64,000 bases of DNA from Streptomyces turgidiscabies Car8 (lineage in GTDB: Bacteria; Actinomycetota; Actinomycetes; Streptomycetales; Streptomycetaceae), in contig NZ_AEJB01000421.1 of NCBI RefSeq assembly GCF_000331005.1, positions 33,520-97,519 on the forward strand, read 5' to 3'. Made by a program: the position numbers and the translations under genes. Of the stretch, positions 27,500 to 35,957 are shown in pieces. The stretch's first letter is position 1. Each line of letters opens with the position of its first letter. The notes beneath the pieces are model-generated. The model did no database searches. It was not told the origin of the DNA and saw only the letters and a program-made list of their open reading frames with translations.

Positions 27500-28383
27500 T
27501 TGGGGGCTCCCAGTGCTTCAGAGGTGGTGGTGGACGCCGCGTGGGCGGTCCAGGGGTCGGTGACCGTGGCGGAGACGTGGACCCGAAGGCCCCATCCGTT
27601 CCGGTCGGAGATCTCGTCGAGCTGGGCGGCGGCCAGCTCGCACCAGGGCCACTCGGTGGCCCAGTGCGCCGCGTCGAGCAGCGCGAGGGGACTGTGGGTG
27701 CCGGTGCCCGTGCCGTGGGCACTGTGGGCGCGGGCCTCCGACGCCGGGTGGTGGCGCAGGTCCGCGGTGAGGAAGGCGTCCACACCGGACGCGCGTACGT
27801 CGTCGAAGAGGCTGTCGCCGGAGCCGCCGCTGACGGCGACCGTACGGACGAGGGCCTCGGGGTCGCCGGCGATCCGGATGCCCTGCGCCGTCGCGGGCAG
27901 CCGTTCGGCGGCGCGAGCGGCGAACTCGCGGACGGTCAGCGGGTGGTCCAGCTCGCAGACCCGGCCGAGGCCGCGCCGGCCGGCGGGGTCGGAGGGGTCC
28001 GGTACGAGCGGTCGTACGACCCGCAGGTCGAGGGCGCCGGCGAGGGCGTCGCTGACCCCGGGGTCGGCGCGGTCGGCGTTGGTGTGGGCGACATGGAGGG
28101 CGATGTCGTGCTTGATGAGGGTGTGCACGACCCGGCCCTTGAAGGTGTCCGCGGCGACCGTGGTCGTGCCGCGCAGATAGAGCGGGTGGTGGGTGACCAG
28201 CAGGTCGGCGCCCAGCTTCACGGCCTCGTCGACGACGTCCCGGACGGGGTCCACGGCGAACAGGACCCGGGTGACCTCCTGGTCGGGGTCGCCCGCGACC
28301 GTGCCGACCGCGTCCCAGGACTCGGCCCGCTCGGGGGGCCAGAGGGCGTCCAGCGCGGCGATGACTTCAGACAGACGGGGCAC
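27496..28383 (-). CDS. Nif3-like dinuclear metal centre protein
   Basis: The 295-aa product belongs to the Nif3/YbgI family, toroidal hexamers with two metals per subunit and a poorly defined hydrolase role. Metal ligands are seen in LLVTHHPLYLRG and VAHTNAD, and in the C-terminal HHPASEA and ALLDAAHWATEW. It is the first gene of a run with the zinc-ribbon protein and RNase HI/phosphatase; its stop overlaps the next start by 4 bp. Confidence 0.92.
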   Translation of the reverse strand: MPRLSEVIAALDALWPPERAESWDAVGTVAGDPDQEVTRVLFAVDPVRDVVDEAVKLGADLLVTHHPLYLRGTTTVAADTFKGRVVHTLIKHDIALHVAHTNADRADPGVSDALAGALDLRVVRPLVPDPSDPAGRRGLGRVCELDHPLTVREFAARAAERLPATAQGIRIAGDPEALVRTVAVSGGSGDSLFDDVRASGVDAFLTADLRHHPASEARAHSAHGTGTGTHSPLALLDAAHWATEWPWCELAAAQLDEISDRNGWGLRVHVSATVTDPWTAHAASTTTSEALGAPN

Positions 28384-28658
28384 GACGCTAGGCTACCTGG
28401 CCGTTCCGTACGGCCGAACCGGTACGTCCGCCTCAGCTCGGTCCCTCCGCCACCCCGATGCAACCCCCCTGCCACCCCTCTGCCGTTCCTGCTGCCGTCC
28501 CCGCCGTCCCCGCCGTCGCGGCCGGCCTCGGTCAGCACACGCGCCACCGTTTCCTCAGGCGAATCGTTACTTGGCCATCCTTATGTGTGAAACGGCCGCT
28601 ACCCGGTCCCACGTCTGTACGTGCGAAAACTACTTTCGTCGCCGGAGGTGACCGATCG

Positions 28659-29930
28659 ATGACGGCCTGTGCGATCGAAGCGATCGAGCCCATGATCGAA
28701 CCAATGGCGAAGGACGGATCCCGTCCCGGGGCGGAGTTGGCGATCACGGCGGACGGGGCCTACGCGGCCCGGCTCACGCGCAGTGGTGACTCCTGGTTCC
28801 CGGAGCGCTGGACGCTCGACGGGCCCGAGCCGTACGCCGTGCCCCTGCCCGGCAACCAGCCGGAGGAGCCGGGCACGCAGGTGCTCCCGATGGGCGACGG
28901 GCGGGTCCTCATCCACCGTCCGGTCGACGGCCGCCACGCCTTCGCGCTGCTCTATCCGACCGGCCCCGGCACCGGCGAACTCCCGCTCGGCGCGGTCGAG
29001 TGCCCGGACGCCGGGACCCCGCTGCGACTGCTGCCCCCGGCTCCGGGCGGCGACCGCGCGTACGCCCTCGCGCTGGGCGAGCGTTCGACGACGGTGTGGC
29101 TGGTCGCGGGTGGCGCCTTCGGGCCCGAGTACGTCACGGAGGTCCCCGGCCGCTGCTCGGGCGGGGTCTGGCTGGACCGCACGGGGCGGCTGCTCGCGCT
29201 GGACCGGGAGGTCGGGGGGCGCACGAAGGCGGTCGTGGTCGATCTGGAGCGCGACGGCGAGGTGTCGCCGCTGCTCCAGATCTCGGCGGAGAGCGACGAC
29301 CGGCTGCTGCTCGCGGACGCGGACAGCGGACTGCTGCTGATCGGCTCGGACGCGCCCTCGCCCGGCGGGCGGCAACGGCTCGGCTGGGGAGTGCTCGGCA
29401 GCACGCTGCCGGTGCGTTTCCCGGAGTGCCTGCGGATCGAGGGGTGCACGCTCACGCCGTTCGCGATCCAGCCGGGGCAGGTGCTGACGCCGGAGAGCTG
29501 CGGGGTGGCGCTGCGCGTGGACGGTTCGGCGGGTAGCTGGGTGGGGGTGTGGCGGCCGTCGGAGCGGCAGCTGCGGCATCTTCCGGCGCCGGAGGGGTGG
29601 TTGCCGGGGGCCGGCCTGTGGAGCAGGAGCGGGGAGCTTCAACTGCCTTACGTGACAGGGGAAATGCCCTGCGGGGTCGCTCGGGTACGGGCCGAGACGC
29701 CCGTCGGGCCCGAGGCGTGCGGGACGCCGGGGGCGGAGGCGGGCGTCGTGAAGGGGGCGGGGTCGGGGTCGGGGTCGGGCGGGGATTCCGCCGCTTCCGA
29801 TTCCGCTCTCGCGCCCCCCGCGACTGTCGCGGTGGCCCGGCCGGTGCCGTTGCAGCAGGCTCCGCTGGCGCGGCTCGTGACGAAGGTCGGGAAGCCCGGT
29901 AACGAAGTGACGAAGCTTGTAACGAACTAG
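28659..29930 (+). CDS. conserved actinobacterial protein of unknown function (423 aa)
   Basis: I do not recognise a named family. The product is soluble, without signal peptide, and rich in beta-strand-like segments with repeated W/G patterns (WFPERWTLDG, GRVLIHRPVDGRH, GGVWLDRTGRLLALDRE, GLLLIGSDAP), suggesting a propeller-like fold. A Gly/Ser-rich linker (GAGSGSGSGG) precedes a short basic tail. GGAGGTG lies 8 nt before the ATG at 28659, which fixes the start. It is divergent from the Nif3 operon. I infer a cytoplasmic scaffold or sensor, with low certainty. Confidence 0.75.
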   Translation: MTACAIEAIEPMIEPMAKDGSRPGAELAITADGAYAARLTRSGDSWFPERWTLDGPEPYAVPLPGNQPEEPGTQVLPMGDGRVLIHRPVDGRHAFALLYPTGPGTGELPLGAVECPDAGTPLRLLPPAPGGDRAYALALGERSTTVWLVAGGAFGPEYVTEVPGRCSGGVWLDRTGRLLALDREVGGRTKAVVVDLERDGEVSPLLQISAESDDRLLLADADSGLLLIGSDAPSPGGRQRLGWGVLGSTLPVRFPECLRIEGCTLTPFAIQPGQVLTPESCGVALRVDGSAGSWVGVWRPSERQLRHLPAPEGWLPGAGLWSRSGELQLPYVTGEMPCGVARVRAETPVGPEACGTPGAEAGVVKGAGSGSGSGGDSAASDSALAPPATVAVARPVPLQQAPLARLVTKVGKPGNEVTKLVTN

Positions 29931-30027
29931 TCCCGGTCGGCGTGTGCGGCTCGTGTCACCTTGAGGTGCGTTGGTTAAGATCATCCGGCTGTCAGAAGGA
30001 TCATGTTGACGGGGTGAAGACTTTCCG

Positions 30028-30195
30028 ATGAACGACGCAAGCACCATGCAGCCGCTGTCCACCGATGCCCACGAGGCCTCGGGCCACAGCTACGGCCAGG
30101 GCAAGCACCGGGGGCCTGTCTCGGCCCACAACGACGAGGCGACCCCCCACGGCCGTCACCGCAAGCCGTCCGAGCAGGCCGAGAACAGGGCCTGA
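30028..30195 (+). CDS. small hydrophilic protein (55 aa)
   Basis: The 55-aa product reads MNDASTMQPLSTDAHEASG, is rich in His, Gly and charged residues (GKHRGPVSAHND, GRHRKPSEQAE), and is likely unstructured. A strong terminator follows 20 bp after its stop, which supports expression as a separate unit. I recall similar short proteins in Streptomyces genomes but no function. Confidence 0.65.
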   Translation: MNDASTMQPLSTDAHEASGHSYGQGKHRGPVSAHNDEATPHGRHRKPSEQAENRA

Positions 30196-30214
30196 CGGAA
30201 CGTCAAATGAAGTA

Positions 30215-30255
30215 CGGCCCCGCCCGGTTGGCTACGGGCGGGGCCGCATTGCTTT
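30215..30255 (+). terminator. rho-independent-like terminator
   Basis: GGCCCCGCCCG (30216-30226) pairs with CGGGCGGGGCC (30235-30245), followed by GCATTGCTTT. It serves the 55-aa gene and possibly the convergent SDR operon. Confidence 0.75.
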
Positions 30256-30337
30256 GCCCGTCGGCTGTCGACCGGCAACTGTCGGCCGTGCTTGAGCTGT
30301 CAGCTGCGCTTGAGACCGTCAACTGCGCTGGAGGCAC

Positions 30338-31285
30338 TCAGCCGCGCTTGAGGCCGAGCACCTCCGCCGCCGCGAACGTCTCCCCGGTGGGGCGTTCCGC
30401 GTAGTGCGGGGTGAGGAGCGCGTCCAGTTCGTCGTAGGTGAAGGTGTCCTGTTTGCTGTCGAACCTGGCGGCCACCCTGGGTCGTTCGACGACGGCGACC
30501 ATCCCGCCGTGGACGACGAGCAGCTGTCCGTTGACGTGTGCGGCGGCCGGGGAGGCCAGGTAGCCGACGAGCGGGGCGACATGTTCGGGGGCGAGGGGGT
30601 CGAGGCCGCCGTCGCCGTTCTCCGGCTGCGCGAAGTCCCGGAAGACGTCCTCGGTCATACGGGTCCTGGCGCGGGGGCAGATGGCGTTCGCCGTCACTCC
30701 GTACTTGGCGAGGGCCAGGGCGGTGGACGTGGTCAGCCCGACGATTCCGCCCTTCGCCGCCGCGTAGTTGGGCTGTCCCGCCGACCCGGCGAGAAACGCC
30801 TCCGAGGACGTGTTCACGATCCGCCCGTACACCGGTGCGCCGGTCGCCTTGGCACGGCCCCGCCAGTGCGCGGCGGCGAAGTGGGTCGTGTTGAAGTGGC
30901 CCTTGAGATGGACCCGTATGACGGCGTCCCACTCCCCCTCCGTCATGGAGAAGATCATGCGGTCGCGCAGGATGCCCGCGTTGTTGACGAGGATGTCCAG
31001 CCGGCCGAACTCGGCGATGGCCAACTCGACCAGTTCGCGGGCCTGTTGATGATCGGCGACGTCCCCGGTGTGGGCGGTGGCCGTGCCGCCCGCCGCGCGG
31101 ATCTCGGTGGCGACCTCCTCGGCGGGGGTGGCGGACGCCTCGCCGGAGCCGTCCCGGCCGCTCTGTCCGTAGTCGTTGACGACGACGGCCGCGCCGAGCC
31201 GGGCCAGCTCCAGCGCCTCGACCCGGCCCAGACCGCGCCCCGCGCCCGTGACGATCGCGGCGAGCCCCTCAAGTGGCAGTGACAT
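30338..31285 (-). CDS. SDR-family 3-hydroxyacyl-CoA/steroid dehydrogenase
   Basis: The enzyme is an NAD(P)-dependent short-chain dehydrogenase of the type that oxidises 3-hydroxyacyl-CoA in fatty-acid or steroid side-chain beta-oxidation, like the dehydrogenase part of peroxisomal MFE-2. Motifs are VTGAGRGLG (cofactor), VVNDYGQSG, ILVNNAG, NTSSEAF (Ser) and NYAAAKGG (Tyr/Lys). The 315-aa product starts at ATG 31285, with GGGAG 5 nt upstream. It is third in an operon after a MaoC hydratase and a Zn-alcohol dehydrogenase that carries KstR-type and CTGACG-type motifs upstream. Confidence 0.9.
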   Translation of the reverse strand: MSLPLEGLAAIVTGAGRGLGRVEALELARLGAAVVVNDYGQSGRDGSGEASATPAEEVATEIRAAGGTATAHTGDVADHQQARELVELAIAEFGRLDILVNNAGILRDRMIFSMTEGEWDAVIRVHLKGHFNTTHFAAAHWRGRAKATGAPVYGRIVNTSSEAFLAGSAGQPNYAAAKGGIVGLTTSTALALAKYGVTANAICPRARTRMTEDVFRDFAQPENGDGGLDPLAPEHVAPLVGYLASPAAAHVNGQLLVVHGGMVAVVERPRVAARFDSKQDTFTYDELDALLTPHYAERPTGETFAAAEVLGLKRG

Positions 31286-31324
31286 CAGCGCTCCCAACCC
31301 TCCTCTGCTCTCGGCTCGCGGATC

Positions 31325-32401
31325 TCAGATCTCGATGCACGTACGCAGCGCGGTTCCCGTGCGCATCTGGTCGAGGGCCTCGTTGATGCCGGCGAGCGGC
31401 ACTCGGTGGGTGATGAGGCCCGCGAGGTCGACGCGTCCGGCGCGCCAGAGGGCGATCGTGCGCTCGTAGGACCGCAGGACGTCGCCGCCGCCGTACATGG
31501 ACGGCAGGATGCGCTTCTCGTCGAAGAACAGCTCGAACATGTTGAGTTGGAGGTTGTCGTCCATGGCGCCCGCGCCGACGACGACCATGGTGCCGCCGCG
31601 CCGGGTGGTGTCGTAGGCGGTGCGGGCGGTGGCGGAGCGGCCGACGACCTCGAAGACGTAGTCGAACCCCTCGCCGGCGGTGACCTGTTGCTTGGCGTCG
31701 GCCAGCTCCTCCGGCGAAACCGCCCTGGTGGCACCGAACTTGAGCGCGGACTCCCGGCGCGAGAGCACCGGGTCGACGGCGACGATCTCGGCGGCGCCCT
31801 GGAGCCGTGCTCCCTGTATCGCGGAGATGCCGACGCCTCCGCAGCCGATGACGGCGACCGACGAACCGGCAGTCACGTCAGCGGTGTTGATGGCGGCGCC
31901 GAGTCCGGTGGTGACCCCGCAGCCGATGAGGGCGGCGATGTCGAAGGGGACGTCGTCGGGGATGGGTACGGCGCAGCCGGCGCCGACGACGACTTCCTCG
32001 GCGAAGGTGCCGGTGCCCGCCATACCGAAGACGTCGCCGCCGGGACGCCTGAAGTTGGGGGTGCCCGCGTTCATGAATCCGGCGAGGCACAGTTCGGTCT
32101 GGCCGCGTTTGCAGGCGGGACACTCGCCGCACGCAGGCAGCCAGCAGACGACGACCCGGTCACCGACCTTCACATGGCTTACGCCCTCCCCGACTTCGAG
32201 GATCTCCCCGGCGCCCTCGTGGCCGGGGACGAAGGGCGCGGGCTGCGGCAGTACGCCGTTCATCGCGGAGAGGTCCGAGTGGCACAGCCCGGTGGCCCGT
32301 ACCCGGATCCTCACCTTGCCGGGGCCGAAGCCCACGGCCTCGACGTCGTCGAGGACGTCGAGCTTGTCCTGCCCGATCTCGTGCAGTACGGCTGCGCGCA
32401 T
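31325..32401 (-). CDS. zinc-dependent alcohol dehydrogenase
   Basis: This 358-aa medium-chain dehydrogenase has catalytic zinc ligands in GLCHSDLS and GHEGAGE, the structural zinc motif CGECPACKRGQTELC, and an NAD-binding IGCGGVGIS segment. It is close to the class III-like enzymes that oxidise long or bulky alcohols. It lies second in the MaoC-ADH-SDR operon (62 and 39 bp gaps), which supports a role in degrading a sterol or fatty alcohol side chain. The exact substrate is not visible. Confidence 0.92.
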   Translation of the reverse strand: MRAAVLHEIGQDKLDVLDDVEAVGFGPGKVRIRVRATGLCHSDLSAMNGVLPQPAPFVPGHEGAGEILEVGEGVSHVKVGDRVVVCWLPACGECPACKRGQTELCLAGFMNAGTPNFRRPGGDVFGMAGTGTFAEEVVVGAGCAVPIPDDVPFDIAALIGCGVTTGLGAAINTADVTAGSSVAVIGCGGVGISAIQGARLQGAAEIVAVDPVLSRRESALKFGATRAVSPEELADAKQQVTAGEGFDYVFEVVGRSATARTAYDTTRRGGTMVVVGAGAMDDNLQLNMFELFFDEKRILPSMYGGGDVLRSYERTIALWRAGRVDLAGLITHRVPLAGINEALDQMRTGTALRTCIEI

Positions 32402-32463
32402 GATGCGGCTCCCCTCAGGAACATGCTTGGTACGAGGCTCAACCCACGTGTGTGCGGTTCAGT

Positions 32464-33324
32464 TCACGAGTGTTCGACGACGGTGTCCGCCAGTACGGGA
32501 GCGTCGTCCCGTTCGACAGCGGTGACCGACACCTGGACGCGGTCCGGCTCGGGCGTCCACATCCGGATGCGCAGGGTCTCCCCGGGGAACACGACCCCGG
32601 CGAAGCGGGTGCGGTAGGCGCGGACCCGGCCGACGTCCCCGCCGAGCACCGTGTCGACGACCGCCTTGAGTGTCATGCCGTAGGTGCACAGCCCGTGCAG
32701 GATGGGCCGCTCGAACCCGGCACGTGCGGCGAACTCGGGGTCGGCGTGCAGCGGGTTCCAGTCGCCGGAGAGCCGGTAGAGCAGCGCCTGGTCCTCCCGG
32801 ACGGCCCGCTCGACGACCTTCGCGGGCTCGACGTCGGGCGCCGGGAGCCGGTTCGAGGGCCCCCGGTCGCCGCCCCAGCCACCTTCTCCGCGTACGAAGA
32901 TCTGCGCGTCGCTCGTCCACAACGGGCCTTCGGCGTCCGCGACTTCGGTGCGCATGACGAGGATCGCCGCGCTGCCCTTGTCGTACACGGCGGCGATGCT
33001 CCCGGTGGCGCGTGCTGTGCCCTCGACCGGGATCGGGCGGTGCAGCTCGATGCTCTGGCCGCCGTGCAGGACGTGGGCGAGGTCGACGTCGACGCCGGGC
33101 ATGGAGAGGCCGCTGATCACGTCCGGGGAGTCGTTGCCGGCGACGGTGGCGAAGCTGGGCAGGACGTGCAGCCGGGATTCGAGGGTGTAGCGCAGCTCGC
33201 CGGGATCGATGGCGGGGACACCGGCGCCGATGCCGAGGTGGTAGAGCTGGACGTCCTTACGACCCCAGGCGATCTCTGCGGACCGGGGTTCGGCGGCGAC
33301 GGCCTTGGCGGCGTCAATGGGCAT
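32464..33324 (-). CDS. MaoC-family 2-enoyl-CoA hydratase
   Basis: The double hot-dog protein hydrates 2-enoyl-CoA in beta-oxidation. The hydratase-2 signature YRLSGDWNPLHADPEFA is complete, with catalytic Asp and His (about residue 190). The N-terminal half (DVQLYHLGIGAG) matches the MFE-2 hydratase domain, so with the SDR gene this operon encodes both MFE-2 activities as separate proteins. ATG 33324 (MPIDAAKAV) is chosen; the 22 codons further upstream lack family sequence. The first gene of the operon is preceded by a 12-bp inverted repeat, a KstR-type box and a CTGACG palindrome. Confidence 0.92.
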   Translation of the reverse strand: MPIDAAKAVAAEPRSAEIAWGRKDVQLYHLGIGAGVPAIDPGELRYTLESRLHVLPSFATVAGNDSPDVISGLSMPGVDVDLAHVLHGGQSIELHRPIPVEGTARATGSIAAVYDKGSAAILVMRTEVADAEGPLWTSDAQIFVRGEGGWGGDRGPSNRLPAPDVEPAKVVERAVREDQALLYRLSGDWNPLHADPEFAARAGFERPILHGLCTYGMTLKAVVDTVLGGDVGRVRAYRTRFAGVVFPGETLRIRMWTPEPDRVQVSVTAVERDDAPVLADTVVEHS

Positions 33325-33432
33325 GGGGCTCCTGATCGGCAAACGGAACGGGCAACTCACGGGACGGGCAACTCGTCTGGCGGGCAACACGCTTGGCGGC
33401 CGAATCGCTCAGCGGGCGACTCGCGGGACTGA

Positions 33433-33474
33433 GACCTCGGTACGACCGTCCGCACCGTCGGCCGTACCGAGGTC
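33433..33474. repeat. 12-bp inverted repeat in the leader of the MaoC operon
   Basis: GACCTCGGTACG (33433-33444) is an exact inverted copy of CGTACCGAGGTC (33463-33474). It lies between the KstR-type box and the MaoC start, so it would form a hairpin in the mRNA leader. No T-run follows. Confidence 0.6.
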
Positions 33475-33488
33475 GATACGGGCCGATC

Positions 33489-33502
33489 TAGAACGCGTTC
33501 CA
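33489..33502. promoter_or_regulatory. KstR-type operator upstream of the MaoC-ADH-SDR operon
   Basis: TAGAACGCGTTCCA fits TnnAACnnGTTnnA, the motif I know for mycobacterial KstR. It is 165 bp upstream of the MaoC start. A KstR-like gene lies in the same window at 47683. Confidence 0.6.
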
Positions 33503-33552
33503 GTCCGGCGCCCCCTGTTGTATAGCCGAGCGGTCCCGAGTTGTGAATACTC

Positions 33553-33567
33553 CTGACGATGCGTCAG
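33553..33567. promoter_or_regulatory. palindrome CTGACGATGCGTCAG
   Basis: This is one of three sites in the window with CTGACGnnnCGTCAG. It lies between the MaoC operon and the divergent sensor kinase gene, beside a KstR-type box. It is likely an operator of an unidentified dimeric regulator. Confidence 0.5.
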
Positions 33568-33674
33568 CTGTGCGGTCCGGGCCGCGTGGCGCGCCGGGCC
33601 GGGACATTTGTCCTTCCGGAGTCGGTACATCGGCATCTGCCCCGGCATGACGATCGCTTCGTACGCTGTCGTCC

Positions 33675-35165
33675 ATGTTCTGGATGCGAAAGGCCGCCTG
33701 CCAGGTGGGCGAGTGGCGGGCCGAGCGGGTCCGCTGGCGGGCGGACATGGCGCGGTACAAGGCCGACCGGCGTGCCGCGCGGAAGTCGGGCGTGCCGGAA
33801 CCGGAGAACCCGGGGCCGCCGCCCACCGGCTTCGCCCTGCTGCCCTGGCTGCTGATGGGCATGGGCTCCTTCTCCAACCTCCTCCAGGGCCGGACCCCGC
33901 TGCCCTGGATCGGCGTGCTGGGCCTGCTCACCTTCAACTCCCTCTACATCTACGTCACGTTCCGCGCATTCGTGAAGGAGACGCGGGACGCCCGGTCGAC
34001 GCGGGTGGCGCTCGTCGTGATGGGCGTGGTGACGTGTGCGCTGGCGGTCGGGTACGGCGGCAGCTGGCTGTACTTCTTCCCGCTGCTCGGGCTGGCCACG
34101 GGCGCGGTGATGCGGGGCCCGTGGCTGGGCCGCACCGGGCTCACGCTCACCGCCCTCGCGGCGGGCGTCTCCGCGGTGCGGGGCGGCTGGGACGCGCTGA
34201 ACGTGGCGTACGGGACGTTCCTGTCGACGATGGTGACGGCGGCGATCCTGTCCCTGAGCGAGGCGGTACGTGAACTGCGGGCGGCGCGCGAGGAGTTGGC
34301 AGAGCGTGCGGTCGAGGAGGAACGGCTGCGTTTCTCGCGCGACCTGCACGATCTGCTGGGCCACACCCTGTCGGTGATCGTGGTGAAGTCGGAGGCCGCC
34401 CGTCGTCTGGCGCCCCGGGACATGGAGGCGGCCCTGCTCCAGATCACGGACATCGAGTCAGTGGGCCGCCAGGCCCTGACGGAGATCCGCGAGGCGGTGA
34501 CCGGCTACCGGCAGGGCAGCCTGGCCATGGAACTGGCCCGGGCGGACTCGGCCCTGACTGCGGCGACCGTCACTCCGGCGATCCACCGCTCGGGCCCGCC
34601 CCTGTCGTCGGCGGCGGAGGCGCTGCTGGGGTGGGTGGTACGGGAGGCGGTCACCAACGTCCTACGGCACAGCGGCGCCACCCGATGCGAGATCACGGTG
34701 GAGGGAGTGGGGGCGGAGGGCGTGGACTGGGAGGGCACGGGCACGAAGGGCACGGGCGGAGGCGCTACGTCCGCGAGCGCTGCGGCCGCGGAGGGCACGG
34801 GCGGAGGCGCGGCAGGCGCGAGCGGCGCGGGCATGGGCGGCTTGAGCGCGGGCGGCGCAGGCACAGGTCGCCGAGCGGCGAGCGTCAACGGGAGCGGCAC
34901 CGGGAAGCGCGTGATTCTGACGGTCACCGACAACGGGAGCGGCCCGGCAGCACCCACAGCATCCACGGCGTCCACTCGGCCGGGTGTCGGCGGCACAGGG
35001 CTCAGGGGGCTGACGGAACGCCTGGCGGCGGTGGGGGGCTCGCTGACGGCGGGCCCGATGCCGCAGGGCGGGTTCCGGGTGACGGCCGAACTGCCCGACC
35101 TGACGGTCGAGTCCCCGCCTCTGTCCCAGCTCAGCCCCTCTGTCCGCCCTACCCTTACCCCGTGA
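33675..35165 (+). CDS. two-component sensor histidine kinase (HisKA_3 type)
   Basis: The membrane kinase phosphorylates the adjacent NarL-type response regulator. After a basic cytosolic start come about five membrane helices (residues 50-190), then the HisKA_3 H-box FSRDLHDLLGHTLSV and an ATPase domain with VREAVTNVLRHSGA (N box), VTDNGSG (G1) and GTGLRGLTERL (G2). Between the N box and G1 there is an unusual insertion of about 70 residues rich in Gly, Ala, Thr and Ser. It overlaps the regulator gene by 4 bp (GTGA). The signal is unknown. Confidence 0.9.
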   Translation: MFWMRKAACQVGEWRAERVRWRADMARYKADRRAARKSGVPEPENPGPPPTGFALLPWLLMGMGSFSNLLQGRTPLPWIGVLGLLTFNSLYIYVTFRAFVKETRDARSTRVALVVMGVVTCALAVGYGGSWLYFFPLLGLATGAVMRGPWLGRTGLTLTALAAGVSAVRGGWDALNVAYGTFLSTMVTAAILSLSEAVRELRAAREELAERAVEEERLRFSRDLHDLLGHTLSVIVVKSEAARRLAPRDMEAALLQITDIESVGRQALTEIREAVTGYRQGSLAMELARADSALTAATVTPAIHRSGPPLSSAAEALLGWVVREAVTNVLRHSGATRCEITVEGVGAEGVDWEGTGTKGTGGGATSASAAAAEGTGGGAAGASGAGMGGLSAGGAGTGRRAASVNGSGTGKRVILTVTDNGSGPAAPTASTASTRPGVGGTGLRGLTERLAAVGGSLTAGPMPQGGFRVTAELPDLTVESPPLSQLSPSVRPTLTP

Positions 35166-35805
35166 ACGAGATGCCCCGGGATCACCGTCCCGCGAAGTCC
35201 ATCAGAGTCCTCCTCGCCGAGGACCAGCAGATGATGCGGGGCGCGCTCGCCCTGCTGCTCGGGATGGAGCCGGACATCAAGGTCGTCGCCCAGGTCGGGG
35301 CCGGTGACGCGATCGTCGACGCGGCGCTGCTCCACCGCCCTGACGTGGCCCTCCTCGACATCGAGCTGCCCGGCATCAGCGGCCTGGACGCCGCCGCGCT
35401 TCTCCGCGACGAGGCCCCGGACTGCCGGGTGCTGATCCTGACCACCTTCGGCCGCCCCGGCTATCTGCGCCGGGCCATGGAGGCGGGGGCCGCCGGGTTC
35501 CTCGTCAAGGACGGTCCCGTGGAGGAGCTGGCCGCCGCCATCCGGCGGGTGCTGACCGGGGAGACGGTCATCGACCCCGCCCTCGCGCCGCCGCCGCGCT
35601 CAGCGCCGGGCCCAATCCGCTCACGGGGCGCGAGTGCGACGTACTGAACGCCTCGGTGGACGGGGCGACGGTCGCCGATGTCGCCGCCAAGCTGCACCTC
35701 TCCGAGTCGACGGTCCGCAACTACCTATCCGCCGCCATCGGGAAGACCAGGACCCGCAACCGGACGGAGGCGGTGAGGGAAGCGCGCCAGCAGGGATGGC
35801 TGTAG
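35162..35805 (+). pseudogene. NarL/LuxR-family response regulator, frameshifted
   Basis: The receiver domain is intact (SIRVLLAEDQQMM, phosphoacceptor VALLDIELPG, FLVKDGP), starting at GTG 35162 or ATG 35171. After VIDPALA the frame shifts near 35585 and stops at 35647. The LuxR-type helix-turn-helix (NPLTGRECDVL, DVAAKLHLSESTVRNYLS) follows intact in another frame and ends at 35805. Adding one base after GCG near 35588 gives PALAAAAALSAGPNPLT, the expected junction. The 644-nt length is one short of a multiple of three. The cause is a recent mutation or a sequencing error in a GCC-rich run. As read, the protein would lack its DNA-binding domain. Confidence 0.8.
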
Positions 35806-35957
35806 GTGTCGGTGTCGGTCTGACGAATCTCGCCCCCACCGCCCCTACCCGTCCGATCCTCGGGGACTTCGCCCCCGAACACCCCCGTATCATGCCGACC
35901 GCGCTCGCCCCCAAGCTCCACCCAACGCCCAGGGAATCCCCGGACGGGCTGGAGGCC

